Source of the DNA: Halomonas sp. 25-S5
GTDB taxonomy: Bacteria; Pseudomonadota; Gammaproteobacteria; Pseudomonadales; Halomonadaceae
Assembly (NCBI RefSeq): GCF_029889845.1
Contig: NZ_JARANV010000010.1
Span: forward strand, 1-64,000
Direction: 5' to 3'
Length of the DNA: 64,000 bases
Both the position numbers and the translations under genes were made by a program. Under the pieces are notes generated by a model. That model saw only the letters and a program-made list of their open reading frames with translations. It ran no database searches and was not told the DNA's origin. The stretch's first letter is position 1. Every line of letters begins with the position of its first letter. This document shows, one piece after another, positions 1 through 8,203 of this stretch.

Positions 1-47
1 GCCTTGAGCTCCGGGGAGTGGGTGTTGCGTTTCTGATTCGACATCAT
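1..47 (-). CDS. IS3-family transposase OrfA, N-terminal fragment (window edge)
   Basis: The minus strand from 47 reads MMSNQKRNTHSPELKA and then runs off the window. This matches the typical start of IS3-family OrfA proteins (M-S-x-x-R-x-T-x-S-P-E-x-K-A), the helix-turn-helix half of the transposase. A Shine-Dalgarno-like GAAGGGA lies a few bases upstream (51-57). Only about 15 codons are visible, so whether the element is intact cannot be told. Confidence 0.6.
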   Translation of the reverse strand, partial: MMSNQKRNTHSPELK

Positions 48-106
48 CGATCCCTTCGAAATCGGCCAGGCGATAGCTTAAACCAGTGTCTGGATTTCAG
101 GGTCCA
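1..106 (-). mobile_element. End of an IS3-family insertion sequence, cut by the window edge
   Basis: Read on the minus strand, the first bases encode the N-terminus of an IS3-type OrfA. Upstream of it lies TGTCTGGATTTCAGGGTCCA (87-106), which resembles the terminal inverted repeats of the IS2/IS51 side of the IS3 family. The exact outer boundary (about 106-115) is uncertain because the other end is outside the window. The element sits next to an A/T-richer catabolic cassette. Confidence 0.55.
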
Positions 107-1001
107 CTATAAGGGGAGGGAGCATAAAAAAGGAGCAGGGCCGCGACACCGATTTCTCATCCAGATTGTCGCTGGCTTCTCATACAGATTGACGCGCTAC
201 AGGCCGACCTTGCTGAAGGGGCTGCCTCGGCTGACGGCCTTGGTTTGATATCCGGCAACACCACGATCCAGGCAGCAGGCAAGGCGACCGCAGCGGCGGC
301 CGGCGATCACGGCTGCTTTGATGGCCAGGATTGATTTTAGATCGTTATAAAAGACCGAAACAAAATCAGCATTCAGGCATTTTTCATCAGGATCTGACGC
401 CAGAGATTCGGATCGCTGATGAGCGATGCCGCCGATCAGCAGCTTCAGACCGCCCGACCCGGGCCTCGTGAAAGAGGCGGGCTAATGGGAAGATGTCTAT
501 GGCAAGGACATCAGGCCTTCTCCCATGTGCTTCATTGGTCGGACTGGCGACGAAAGCACCAGTACCGGGCTTGGCAGTGCCTCTGTCGTCAGCAGCAAGC
601 CCGAATGGCAATGCATGAACGATCACAGCAGTAGTTACGGCTGTAGTACTAATTAGGAAGGTTCATGGATTCAGGAGTTCTGTTATATCTCTCACTATGT
701 AAGAAATGATTTTACAATTTGACAATGTTAATCGCTTCACCTAACCTCGAACCTTGTCGATGCCAGAGGTGAAACGCAGCTCGCTGGGCACAGCTGACAG
801 CAGTCGCAAAGAGAATAGACAGGAGTGCCGAAATGCAAATCGAGATGAGCAAGCAGCGTGCAAGCGGACAGGAAAGGCCACACTGTTGGCAGGTGTCGTG
901 GTATCGTTATTAATCAAACTTTTCCCCAATCGGCCTGGATCAATTTCTCCAGGGTGTTAAATGTTGGGGGTTCGATCGGCGTGCAACAAAGGGATACTGT
1001 A
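107..1001. other. Long region without a recognisable gene, upstream of the aldehyde dehydrogenase
   Basis: Several short frames are open on both strands here, but none resembles a protein family I recognise. One 27-codon frame starting at 834 has an AGGAG ribosome binding site and could be a leader peptide or the start of a lost gene. An open stretch around 487-652 on the plus strand has codon-like texture but no start. The region could hold decayed sequence left by insertion of the neighbouring IS3 element, and the promoter of the downstream genes. Confidence 0.4.
719..747 (+). promoter_or_regulatory. Possible sigma-70 promoter for the aldehyde dehydrogenase operon
   Basis: TTGACA at 719-724 is followed after 17 bases by TAACCT at 742-747. 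The -35 is perfect; the -10 is weak. The region is A/T-rich and lies about 250 bases upstream of the first gene, so a long leader would result. Confidence 0.3.
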
Positions 1002-1949
1002 ATGGCTGAAAAAAAGAAAGTCGCTATTATCGGATCAGGTAATATTGGTACCGATCTTCTGATCAAAGCACTAAGAAACACAGAGCATATCGAAGTTGTG
1101 GCTATGGTAGGCATCGACCCCCAGTCGGATGGGCTCTCACGTGCCAGAAGAATAGGGGTAGCAACGACCGATAAGGGGGTGGAAGGGCTGGTGGAGATGC
1201 CTTGTTTCCCTGATCTCGACTTCATCTTCGATGCGACATCGGCCAGCGCGCACAAGAAAAACTATGCGCATGTGATGGAGCGGAACTCGAAAGTCTGCTT
1301 CATCGATATGACGCCTGCCGCGATCGGTCCCTACTGTGTTCCAGTGGTTAACCTTGATCAGCATGCCAACGAGCGCAATGTCAATATGGTGACCTGCGGA
1401 GGGCAGGCGACCATTCCCATCGTGGCTGCGGTGTCGCGCGTGGCTCGTGTTCACTATGCGGAGATTATCGCATCTATCAGCAGTCGCTCGGCCGGGCCCG
1501 GCACTCGAGCGAATATCGACGAGTTCACTGAAACGACCTCCCATGCAATACAGGACATCGGTGGCGCCACGGTAGGCAAGGCGATCGTGATTCTTAATCC
1601 GGCCGAACCACCTGTGATGATGCGTGACACAGTCTACGTGCTATCTGACATGGCCGATCAGCAGGCTATCGAGGCGTCAATCGAGGCCACCGTAGCAGAA
1701 GTCAGAAAGTATGTACCCGGTTACAAGCTGAAGCAGAAGGTGCAATTCGACTCGATCGCCGACGGCGATGGTGCCAGAGTCCCCGATGCAGGTCGCGTGG
1801 GTGGTCTCAAGATTACCGTGATGCTGGAAGTTGAGGGGGCTGCACACTACCTGCCTGCCTATGCGGGAAACCTGGATATCATGACGTCCGCTGCCTTGGC
1901 CACGGCGGAGCGTATGACTTGTTTGGAAACTGAACAAGGAGTCAAGTGA
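1002..1949 (+). CDS. mhpF: Acetaldehyde dehydrogenase (acylating)
   Basis: Oxidises a short aldehyde to acyl-CoA with NAD and CoA; in known pathways it works in a channelling complex with the aldolase encoded next. The 315-residue length is that of the MhpF/DmpF/BphJ family. The N-terminal Rossmann motif GSGNIG (11-16) and the catalytic cysteine in TCGGQATIP (Cys132) are both present. ATG at 1002 is preferred over an upstream in-frame start because the family begins right before the K-V-A-I-I-G strand. The following gene starts in the stop codon, so the two are translationally coupled. No hydratase or ring-cleavage genes of a meta-cleavage pathway are seen here, which is unusual for this pair. 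The family call is firm; the physiological aldehyde is unknown. Confidence 0.95.
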   Translation: MAEKKKVAIIGSGNIGTDLLIKALRNTEHIEVVAMVGIDPQSDGLSRARRIGVATTDKGVEGLVEMPCFPDLDFIFDATSASAHKKNYAHVMERNSKVCFIDMTPAAIGPYCVPVVNLDQHANERNVNMVTCGGQATIPIVAAVSRVARVHYAEIIASISSRSAGPGTRANIDEFTETTSHAIQDIGGATVGKAIVILNPAEPPVMMRDTVYVLSDMADQQAIEASIEATVAEVRKYVPGYKLKQKVQFDSIADGDGARVPDAGRVGGLKITVMLEVEGAAHYLPAYAGNLDIMTSAALATAERMTCLETEQGVK

Positions 1950-2968
1950 TGATTGATATCAATAAGAAGCTATATATCTCCGACGTGACCCTGCGCGATG
2001 GCAGCCATGCGATTCGTCATCGCTATTCGATTCGTAACGTTCAAGATATTGCGGCCGCCCTTGACCAGGCTGGTGTTGACTCCATTGAGGTAGCTCACGG
2101 TGATGGCCTGCAAGGGTCCAGCTTCAACTATGGATTCGGGGCCTGCACCGATCTTGAGTGGATCGAAGCCGTGGCCAATGTGGTGGAACGCGCCAGGATA
2201 GCGACTCTGCTGGTGCCAGGGATCGGCACGACCCACGATCTGGATGCGGCCTATGCGGCGGGCGTTCGTGTCGTGCGCGTGGCGACGCACTGCACGGAGG
2301 CAGATGTCTCGCGACAGCATATCGAGCACGCCCGAAAATTGGGCATGGATACCGTAGGCTTCCTGATGATGAGCCATATGGCGTCACCGGAACAGCTCGC
2401 CGAGCAAGCGAGCCTCATGGAAGATTATGGCGCTACCTGTCTGTATATCGTCGACTCGGGGGGCGCCATGACCATGCAGCAGGTCAGAGAGCGTGTCGGG
2501 GCGTTCAAGGAACGCTTAGACCCCAGCACCGAAATTGGTATTCATGCTCATCACAACCTTAGCCTCGGAGTTGCCAACTCGGTTGTGGCCGTCGAGGAGG
2601 GCTGTGATCGCGTGGACGCCAGCCTGGCAGGGATGGGAGCAGGAGCGGGTAATGCGCCGTTGGAGGCCTTCATCGCAGTGGCGGAGCGGCTTGGTTGGCA
2701 GCACGGTACCGACCTGTATGCGCTAATGGATGCTGCGGATGACATCGTGCGGCCGCTGCAGGATCGTCCTGTGCGGGTGGATCGCGAAACCCTGGCGTTA
2801 GGCTATGCCGGGGTGTATTCCAGCTTTTTGCGTCATGCAGAAGTGGCTGCGAATAAATATGGTCTGAAGACGGTTGATATTTTAAAAGAACTTGGGAGGC
2901 GGCGTATGGTGGGCGGCCAAGAGGATATGATTGTCGATGTGGCACTGGACTTACTGAAGTCTCGTTAG
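1949..2968 (+). CDS. mhpE: 4-hydroxy-2-oxovalerate aldolase family
   Basis: Class II pyruvate aldolase of the DmpG/BphI/MhpE family, cleaving 4-hydroxy-2-oxo acids to pyruvate plus an aldehyde that is passed to the acylating dehydrogenase. The protein is 339 residues. Catalytic Arg16-Asp17 and His20 (TLRDGSH) and the metal-binding His-x-His (about 199 and 201, IHAHHN) are intact. AAGGAG at 1936-1941 is 7 bases from ATG 1949, which favours it over GTG 1946; the ATG overlaps the previous stop. A class I aminotransferase and an amino-acid symporter follow, suggesting that the 2-oxo acid comes from a 4-hydroxy amino acid rather than an aromatic compound. That role is inference. Confidence 0.95.
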   Translation: MIDINKKLYISDVTLRDGSHAIRHRYSIRNVQDIAAALDQAGVDSIEVAHGDGLQGSSFNYGFGACTDLEWIEAVANVVERARIATLLVPGIGTTHDLDAAYAAGVRVVRVATHCTEADVSRQHIEHARKLGMDTVGFLMMSHMASPEQLAEQASLMEDYGATCLYIVDSGGAMTMQQVRERVGAFKERLDPSTEIGIHAHHNLSLGVANSVVAVEEGCDRVDASLAGMGAGAGNAPLEAFIAVAERLGWQHGTDLYALMDAADDIVRPLQDRPVRVDRETLALGYAGVYSSFLRHAEVAANKYGLKTVDILKELGRRRMVGGQEDMIVDVALDLLKSR

Positions 2969-3091
2969 GCAAATATGGGTGGATGAGGTGATAGATGCTA
3001 TGACTTCTAGGGTGAGTTTGCGCCATCAGACCTTTCGATGTCTGGCACTCTACTGTTCATTTAAGTTTATCGACTTTAGGGAAATAGTGAC

Positions 3092-4279
3092 ATGTTTGAA
3101 AATATTGAATGGGCGCCTGAGGATTCCATATTAGGCTTGGTGGAATCTTTTAAAAAAGACTGTAACTCCAGAAAGATAGACTTGGGTGTGGGTATCTATA
3201 AGGATGAGCAAGGCAACTCTCCGGTTATGCATGCCGTGAAAAAGGCGGAAACGTGGCTGATCCATAGTGAGTCAACCAAGGCTTATATCAGTGCCCATGG
3301 AAACACCGACTATTGCTATGCCGTCATGAGGCTAGTGCTGGGGGGGGAAGCGTCGTTGATTAAGCCGTCTCGTGTCAGTATCACTCAGACACCCGGCGGA
3401 ACCGGTGCCCTCAGAGTGGCGGCGGAGTTGATTGCCAGAAAACTTCATAGTAAGAAGGTTTGGGTGCCAGATCCCACTTGGGCGAATCATCCAGATATTT
3501 TTCCGGCAGCCGGCTTGGAGCTTGGGCGCTATCCCTATGTTGGCGTCGATGGTCGTATGGACTTCGAAGGCATGATCGATTCGATCAAGCATATGCCTGA
3601 GGGGGATGTTCTGCTTCTGCATGCTTGCTGCCATAATCCGACGGGCTTCGATCTGAGTCGAAGTCAGTGGCGCGAAGTCTTCGAAGTCGTCAAAGCGCGC
3701 CGCCTTCTGCCTCTGATCGACTTTGCTTATCAGGGATTTGGCTCGGGGCTGGACGACGATGCCTACTGTGTGCGTCTAATGGCGGAGAACCTCAGCGAGG
3801 TGATAATTACACACTCATGCTCAAAGAGCTTTGGTATATATCGTGAAAGAACGGGCTCTTTGATGGTCGTTGCCGGCAATAGTCTTCAGGCTAATAGTGT
3901 GCGCTCACAAGTGGCGCTTATTGTGCGTCAAATTTACTCTAATCCACCTTCGCACGGATCCTTGGTTGTCAGCGAGATTCTTAAGTCCTCAGAACTTTCC
4001 TCGCTATGGCGCGAGGAGTTGGATAGCATGCGTTCTCGCATCCAGTACCTTCGTCAGCTGTTTCTGGAAGCCATGTCAGGCCATGGGTTGGAGAACAAGT
4101 TTCGCAGTGTGATAGAGCAGCGTGGAATGTTTTCCTATACAGGGTTGAGCCCTGCTCAGGTCAGAATGCTAAGAGATAATTTCAGTGTTTACATGGTAAA
4201 TACTGGCAGGGTTAACATGGCGGGGATGTCTCAAGATAATATTCCATATTTGGCCAAAGCGATAGCGTCTGTAAGCTAA
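3092..4279 (+). CDS. Class I aminotransferase (aspartate/aromatic aminotransferase family)
   Basis: PLP-dependent transaminase of the AspC/TyrB fold, 395 residues, as usual for the family. The PLP lysine is Lys245 in SCSKSFGIYRER. The cofactor-site motifs DPTWANH (127-133), HNPTG (181-185) and the aspartate in LIDFAYQG (210) are present, as is the substrate-arginine motif GRVNMAGM near the C-terminus. The gene is 123 bases downstream of the aldolase on the same strand and uses A/T-richer codons than the rest of the window. It could supply the 2-oxo acid for the aldolase. Amino-acid specificity cannot be read from the sequence; tyrosine/phenylalanine or aspartate activity is possible. Confidence 0.9.
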   Translation: MFENIEWAPEDSILGLVESFKKDCNSRKIDLGVGIYKDEQGNSPVMHAVKKAETWLIHSESTKAYISAHGNTDYCYAVMRLVLGGEASLIKPSRVSITQTPGGTGALRVAAELIARKLHSKKVWVPDPTWANHPDIFPAAGLELGRYPYVGVDGRMDFEGMIDSIKHMPEGDVLLLHACCHNPTGFDLSRSQWREVFEVVKARRLLPLIDFAYQGFGSGLDDDAYCVRLMAENLSEVIITHSCSKSFGIYRERTGSLMVVAGNSLQANSVRSQVALIVRQIYSNPPSHGSLVVSEILKSSELSSLWREELDSMRSRIQYLRQLFLEAMSGHGLENKFRSVIEQRGMFSYTGLSPAQVRMLRDNFSVYMVNTGRVNMAGMSQDNIPYLAKAIASVS

Positions 4280-4294
4280 TTTACTTTAACTAAC

Positions 4295-4735
4295 TATAAA
4301 TAAATAAGGTAATCCCCGGCTTTGCCGGGGGGACTACCCGAGGTTTGACCGTATGATGCGGTCACAGGGAACCTCCAATCTCGGCCAAGTGATAGGAATT
4401 TACCAATGAGAGAGTGTATCAGCATCCCATCAATGCATTCTGTGTCACACTCGGTTACATCAAGGGGAAAAGTTCGATTTCAATAGCCAGGAATTTTACG
4501 GGAAGAGCGAATAACTTTACTGGCGATAGCTTCTGGGAAAGAGGTTATTTCGTTTCCACTGTCGGGCTTGATGAGGATGTGGTCCGGGATTACATCCGTA
4601 ACCAAGAAAGATAGATGAGCATTATGATCAGCTTAAGTTCGGCATGTGAAGATAGCCGCCTTCAGGCGGCTCAGGTTCTTGCCCCTTTGAGGGGCTAACA
4701 AAATAAAGCCCCGGCTTTGCCGGGAGATACTTACT
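4295..4735 (+). mobile_element. IS200/IS605-derived deletion element, copy A (441 bp)
   Basis: This segment is repeated at 6191-6631 in direct orientation with only about ten substitutions and no length change. It holds an internally deleted tnpA and several hairpins: a GC-rich palindrome near the left end (about 4314-4330) and three near the right end (about 4656-4725), as expected of IS200/IS605 ends. It looks like a non-autonomous element of the kind called PATE. Together with copy B it brackets the symporter gene. Confidence 0.85.
4406..4649 (+). pseudogene. tnpA: IS200/IS605 TnpA transposase, internally deleted and frameshifted
   Basis: The start encodes MREC, like the MREY start of this TnpA group. 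It then jumps to the C-terminal part, readable from about 4455 in another frame: GYIKGKSS, FWERGYFVSTVGLDED and DYIRNQER. The reading frame stops at 4612, but the family C-terminus DEHYDQLKFGM continues in a shifted frame to 4649. The block with the catalytic His-x-His is missing, while the tyrosine motif YIRNQ remains, so the protein cannot be active. Copy B has the same deletion and the same frameshift. Confidence 0.85.
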
Positions 4736-4756
4736 ATAGAAGATGAGGTGTAAGAA

Positions 4757-6154
4757 ATGGCAATACAAGAACAAGTAAACGTTAACGTAGAGAGTAACGG
4801 TAGGAGTGCTAACTGGTCCTCTCGGGTAACATTCATTCTTGCTGCGGGAGGTGCCGCCGTTGGGCTAGGAAATATCTGGAAGTTTCCATATATTGTCGGA
4901 GAGAACGGGGGGGCGGCGTTTATCGCGGTTTATCTTGTCTGCATCGCCATTGTCGGCATTCCTGTGATGATAGCAGAAATCACAATAGGTCGGATGGGTC
5001 GGCAGAATCCGGTAAAAAGCATTTCCAATATCTGTAAGAATTATGGTATCTCAAAGAACTGGAAGGTTCTTGGGTTTGTCTGTGTTCTGGCATCCTTTAC
5101 GATACTTTCCTTTTACTCCGTTGTCGGTGGCTGGGTGCTGCACTACGTGGTCCTGACAATGAGTCAAAGCTTTTCTGGCCTTGATCAGGCTGGCGTCGAA
5201 GGTGCGTTTTCAGATCTCGTAAGCAGCCCTTCACTACTCCTTTTTTGGCACTTTGTTTTCATGGGAGCAACCATGATGATTGTGTCAAGGGGAATAAAAG
5301 GGGGTATTGAAAAAGTCGTCACTTTTTGTATGCCGACTCTTTTTGCTATTCTGGTTATCTTGGCAGTATATTCAGCAACTACCGATGGCTTTCGTGAAGC
5401 CATTTCCTACCTTTTCAATCCTGATTTCGAAGAGCTGACTTCCGAAGGAGTGATCGTAGCGTTAGGTCATGCCTTCTTCACCTTGGGGCTAGGCATGGGT
5501 ACCATGATTGCTTACGGTGCCTACCTGGATAAAGATGTTTCTATAGTAAGGGTCTCTTGCTTGGTGGCGCTGCTTGATACTATCGTGGCGCTACTTGCTG
5601 GCCTGGCAATATTTCCGGTTATTTTTTCCAACAACATGCCGCCTGAGTCTGGGACAGGATTGATTTTTCAGGCATTGCCCCTGGCGTTTTCTAACATGCC
5701 GTTTGGCAGTTACTTCGGAATCCTCTTCTTCTTGCTGTTAACCATGGCCGCGCTGACCTCCTCTATATCTGTGCTGGAGCCTGTGGTTCAATATCTTGAA
5801 GAAAAATATGAGCTGGCTAGACGCAGAGCCACGCTCATTGCTGGAGGCGCGTGCTGGGCTGTGGGGGTGTTTTCTGCCTTCTCGTTAAATCTTCTTTCTG
5901 ACTTCCATCCGATGACTTTCATCACCGCATTTGAAGATAAGACAATCATGGGAGTATTGGAGTTTGTTTCGTCTAATATCATGCTTCCGCTGAGTGGCTT
6001 AATTTCGGCCATTTTTGTTGGGTGGGTCATCACCAAAAAGGTTGGCCGTGATAACAGCTTCGGCAGTGGTACAGTGGGCAGCTTTCTGGTGGCAACTACC
6101 AAGTACATCACGCCGCTCGCCATTTTGGTCGTGTTCGCGTCGAGCGTGCTCTGA
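4757..6154 (+). CDS. Neurotransmitter:sodium symporter family transporter
   Basis: Inner-membrane sodium-coupled amino-acid importer with the LeuT fold; 465 residues with about eleven to twelve hydrophobic segments. The first helix has the family signature GLGNIWKFPY (about 34-43), which forms part of the sodium and substrate sites, followed by GENGG. A good ribosome binding site (GAGGTG) lies just upstream of ATG 4757. The gene is framed by two direct copies of an IS200/IS605-derived element and uses A/T-richer codons than the core genome, both signs of transfer. It follows aminotransferase, aldolase and dehydrogenase genes on the same strand, so it may import their amino-acid substrate. Substrate unknown. 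Confidence 0.93.
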   Translation: MAIQEQVNVNVESNGRSANWSSRVTFILAAGGAAVGLGNIWKFPYIVGENGGAAFIAVYLVCIAIVGIPVMIAEITIGRMGRQNPVKSISNICKNYGISKNWKVLGFVCVLASFTILSFYSVVGGWVLHYVVLTMSQSFSGLDQAGVEGAFSDLVSSPSLLLFWHFVFMGATMMIVSRGIKGGIEKVVTFCMPTLFAILVILAVYSATTDGFREAISYLFNPDFEELTSEGVIVALGHAFFTLGLGMGTMIAYGAYLDKDVSIVRVSCLVALLDTIVALLAGLAIFPVIFSNNMPPESGTGLIFQALPLAFSNMPFGSYFGILFFLLLTMAALTSSISVLEPVVQYLEEKYELARRRATLIAGGACWAVGVFSAFSLNLLSDFHPMTFITAFEDKTIMGVLEFVSSNIMLPLSGLISAIFVGWVITKKVGRDNSFGSGTVGSFLVATTKYITPLAILVVFASSVL

Positions 6155-6190
6155 CGATCAGCTCGTAATTGGACGCGTCTTATAGCGTCT

Positions 6191-6631
6191 TATAAATAAA
6201 TAAGGTAATCCCCCGGCTTTTCCGGGGGACTACCCGAGGTTTGACCGTGTGGTGCGGTCACTGGGAACCTCCAATCTCGGCCAAGTGATAGGAATTTACC
6301 AATGAGAGAGTGTATCAGCATCCCATCAATGCATTCTGTGTCACACTCGGTTACATCAAGGAGAAAAGTTCGATTTCAATATCCAGGAATTTTACGGGAA
6401 GAGCGAATAACTTTACTGGCGATAGCTTCTGGGAAAGAGGTTATTTCGTTTCCACTGTCGGGCTTGATGAGGATGTGGTCCGGGATTACATCCGTAACCA
6501 AGAAAGGTAGATGAGTATTATGATCAGCTTAAGTTCGGCATGTGAAGATAGCCGCCTTCAGGCGGCTCAGGTTCTTGCCCCTTTGAGGGGCTAACAAAAT
6601 AAAGCCCCCGGCTTTGCCGGGGGATACTTAC
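6191..6631 (+). mobile_element. IS200/IS605-derived deletion element, copy B (441 bp)
   Basis: Direct repeat of 4295-4735, same length, about 97-98 percent identical by eye, with the same hairpins and deleted tnpA. The palindromes near both ends are slightly more regular here (CCCCCGG/CCGGGGG). Sequence similarity ends abruptly at 6631. Confidence 0.85.
6302..6545 (+). pseudogene. tnpA: IS200/IS605 TnpA transposase, internally deleted and frameshifted (copy B)
   Basis: Same structure as the copy at 4406-4649: MREC start, lost central block, C-terminal GYIKEKSS, FWERGYFVSTVGLDED and DYIRNQER. A stop then follows, with the family C-terminus continuing in a shifted frame to 6545. Sharing of both lesions shows the two copies descend from one already-deleted element. 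Confidence 0.85.
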
Positions 6632-6650
6632 TCGGCGGAGACCCGAAGGC

Positions 6651-6689
6651 CAGACAACAAAAAACCCGCTTTGCATGTGCTAAAGCGGG
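6651..6689 (-). terminator. Rho-independent terminator on the minus strand
   Basis: CCCGCTTT (6665-6672) pairs with AAAGCGGG (6682-6689). On the minus strand the stem is followed by TTTTTTGTTG. It lies about 95 bases past the stop of the minus-strand gene remnant at 6784, the only minus-strand coding trace nearby. Confidence 0.7.
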
Positions 6690-6783
6690 CCTCTGGCGTC
6701 GCTTTAGCGGCATTTGTAGAGCGCCCGCAAGCTGAGTCTCAAATCGGCGCTTTGAAAACGATAGCCAGCCAGGCCATGGGGTG

Positions 6784-6990
6784 TCAATACCGGCTCGCAT
6801 AGAGACCGACCCCGGGGTGGGCCTGCTTGGCCTGCTCGATGGCATTGATGGCCTGCTGCAGGACGTGGGCATCGAGTTGACCACTGGCAGGGTCGTGCCT
6901 TGGTGGCCAGACTGTAGCGGGGGAGGGCCGACGGAGAAGGGCGCCGGGGCGGGTGTTCTCGTTTCCAAACCAGGGAGAGAAACCGATGCG
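6784..6990 (-). pseudogene. C-terminal remnant of an unidentified minus-strand gene
   Basis: The minus-strand frame ending at the TGA of 6784-6786 is open for about 69 codons with protein-like composition. The last 34 residues are helix-like: ASGQLDAHVLQQAI, then NAIEQAKQAHPGV and GLYASRY. It has its own terminator at 6651-6689. Its upstream end runs into the start of the plus-strand flavin reductase, so the 5' part of the gene is gone. I do not recognise the family. A chance open frame is possible, but the composition plus terminator argue for a decayed gene. Confidence 0.4.
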
Positions 6991-7546
6991 TGACGATGTC
7001 GATATGGTCGATGTGCCGCTGGACCGGGTGCGCCGCTACCTCGAGCCGGGCCCCATCGTGCTAGTCTCCTCGGCCTGGCAGGGTGAGCGCAACATCATGA
7101 CCCTGGGCTGGCATACCGTGATGGCCTTCTCGCCTTCCCTGGTCGGCTGCGTCATCTCCTCCGGCAATCACAGCTTCGACCTGGTGCGCCGCAGCGGGAC
7201 CTGCGTCATCAACCTGCCGACCACGGCCTTGACCGACGAGGTGATCGGCTGCGGCAACAGCAGCGGCGCCGAGATCGACAAGTTCGATCATTTCGGCCTG
7301 ACGGCGTCGCCGGCGAGGGCCGTGGAGGCGCCGCTGATCGAGGAGTGCCATGCCCATTTCGAGTGCCGGCTCGTCGACGACAGCCTGGTCGACCGCCATG
7401 ACTTCTTCATCTGGGAGGTGGTGGCGGCTCGTGCCCGGGCGACGCCCGCCTATCCCGAGACGCTGCACTACACCGGTGACGGCGTCTTCATGGTCGCCGG
7501 CGAGATCATCGACCGGCGCAGCCAGTTCCTGCCGCAGATGCTGTGA
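6986..7546 (+). CDS. Flavin reductase family protein (FMN-binding split barrel)
   Basis: Small cytosolic flavoprotein, 186 residues, of the flavin-reductase-like split-barrel family, which binds FMN and reduces it with NAD(P)H or acts as a small oxidoreductase. Visible family features are the N-terminal PIVLVSSAWQGERNIMTLGW strand region, the G-C-V-I-S segment and CVINLPT before the central helix. GGGAGAG upstream fits the ATG at 6986. It marks the return to GC-rich core sequence after the mobile elements. The partner reaction is unknown, and no oxygenase is adjacent. Confidence 0.85.
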   Translation: MRDDVDMVDVPLDRVRRYLEPGPIVLVSSAWQGERNIMTLGWHTVMAFSPSLVGCVISSGNHSFDLVRRSGTCVINLPTTALTDEVIGCGNSSGAEIDKFDHFGLTASPARAVEAPLIEECHAHFECRLVDDSLVDRHDFFIWEVVAARARATPAYPETLHYTGDGVFMVAGEIIDRRSQFLPQML

Positions 7547-7708
7547 GGCTACTCGGCCGCCGGCAGGTTCCGCTCCGGCATTAAGTATCGGTCCCACGCC
7601 ATCGTCTGTCCCGAGCGGGGCCGGATTGGGGGACGGGCGTCGATTGGGCTATGCTGGGCGCCATGCCGAGGGCGTGGCATACCACCCATCATCAGGGAGA
7701 GTTCCCGC

Positions 7709-8134
7709 ATGTCATTCCGTCCCCTTCTTGCCGGCCTGCTGCTGGCGCTGCCGCTGGCGGCCGTTGCCGAATCCCCCAACATCGAGCCGGGCCAGTGGGA
7801 GTTCACCAGCACCACCTCGGTGCGGGGTGACCTGCCGATCCCCGACCAGACCGAGACCCACCAGGAGTGCATCGCCCAGGGCGATATCGACGATGAGGAG
7901 TTCAGCTTCATCGAGGAGGAAGAGGGCTGCGAGCTGCTCGCGCACCAGGTCACGGTCGACGGCCTGGATTACCGCATGGTCTGCCGTGCCGAGGGCGGTG
8001 AGGCCAACATCGTCGGCCGCATGGACTTCCTCGGCGAGCGCGTCGAGGGCAACGTCGATATCCTGGTCGACTCGCCCGCGGGCGAGATCAACATGACCAC
8101 GAGCATGGAGGGGCGGCGCATCGGCGACTGCTGA
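7709..8134 (+). CDS. DUF3617 family secreted protein
   Basis: A 141-residue protein with a clear signal peptide (about residues 1-20, cleavage after AVA). The mature part starts with the family hallmark EPGQWEFTSTTSV and contains spaced cysteines (about 50, 71 and 92, plus the C-terminal residue), likely disulfide-bonded in the periplasm. It is acidic in the middle, as often seen in halophiles. The family has no established function. The gene stands alone, with a strong hairpin just after it. Confidence 0.85.
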   Translation: MSFRPLLAGLLLALPLAAVAESPNIEPGQWEFTSTTSVRGDLPIPDQTETHQECIAQGDIDDEEFSFIEEEEGCELLAHQVTVDGLDYRMVCRAEGGEANIVGRMDFLGERVEGNVDILVDSPAGEINMTTSMEGRRIGDC

Positions 8135-8154
8135 ACCGTCATTCCGGCATCAAC

Positions 8155-8185
8155 GACGAAGGCCACCCCCGGGGTGGCTTTCGTC
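8155..8185. terminator. Hairpin terminator between convergent genes
   Basis: GACGAAGGCCACCCC pairs with GGGGTGGCTTTCGTC around a one-base loop, giving a long GC-rich stem between the DUF3617 gene and the end of the RND pump gene. The T-tract is short on either side, so it probably works in both directions with modest efficiency. Confidence 0.7.
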
Positions 8186-8203
8186 GTCTGAGTGCTCGCC
8201 TGG

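Noticed and set aside
387..634. Open frames on both strands (79 and 71 codons) and a protein-like stretch at 487-652
   Set aside because: No family resemblance, no convincing ribosome binding site and mutual overlap on opposite strands; kept only as part of a non-coding or decayed region.
754..960. 68-codon frame upstream of the aldehyde dehydrogenase
   Set aside because: No ribosome binding site or known family, and the overlapping frames conflict; likely chance.
7549..7602. Minus-strand short tail MAWDRYLMPERNLPAAE before a TAG
   Set aside because: Too short to support a gene, no start signal or neighbour in frame.
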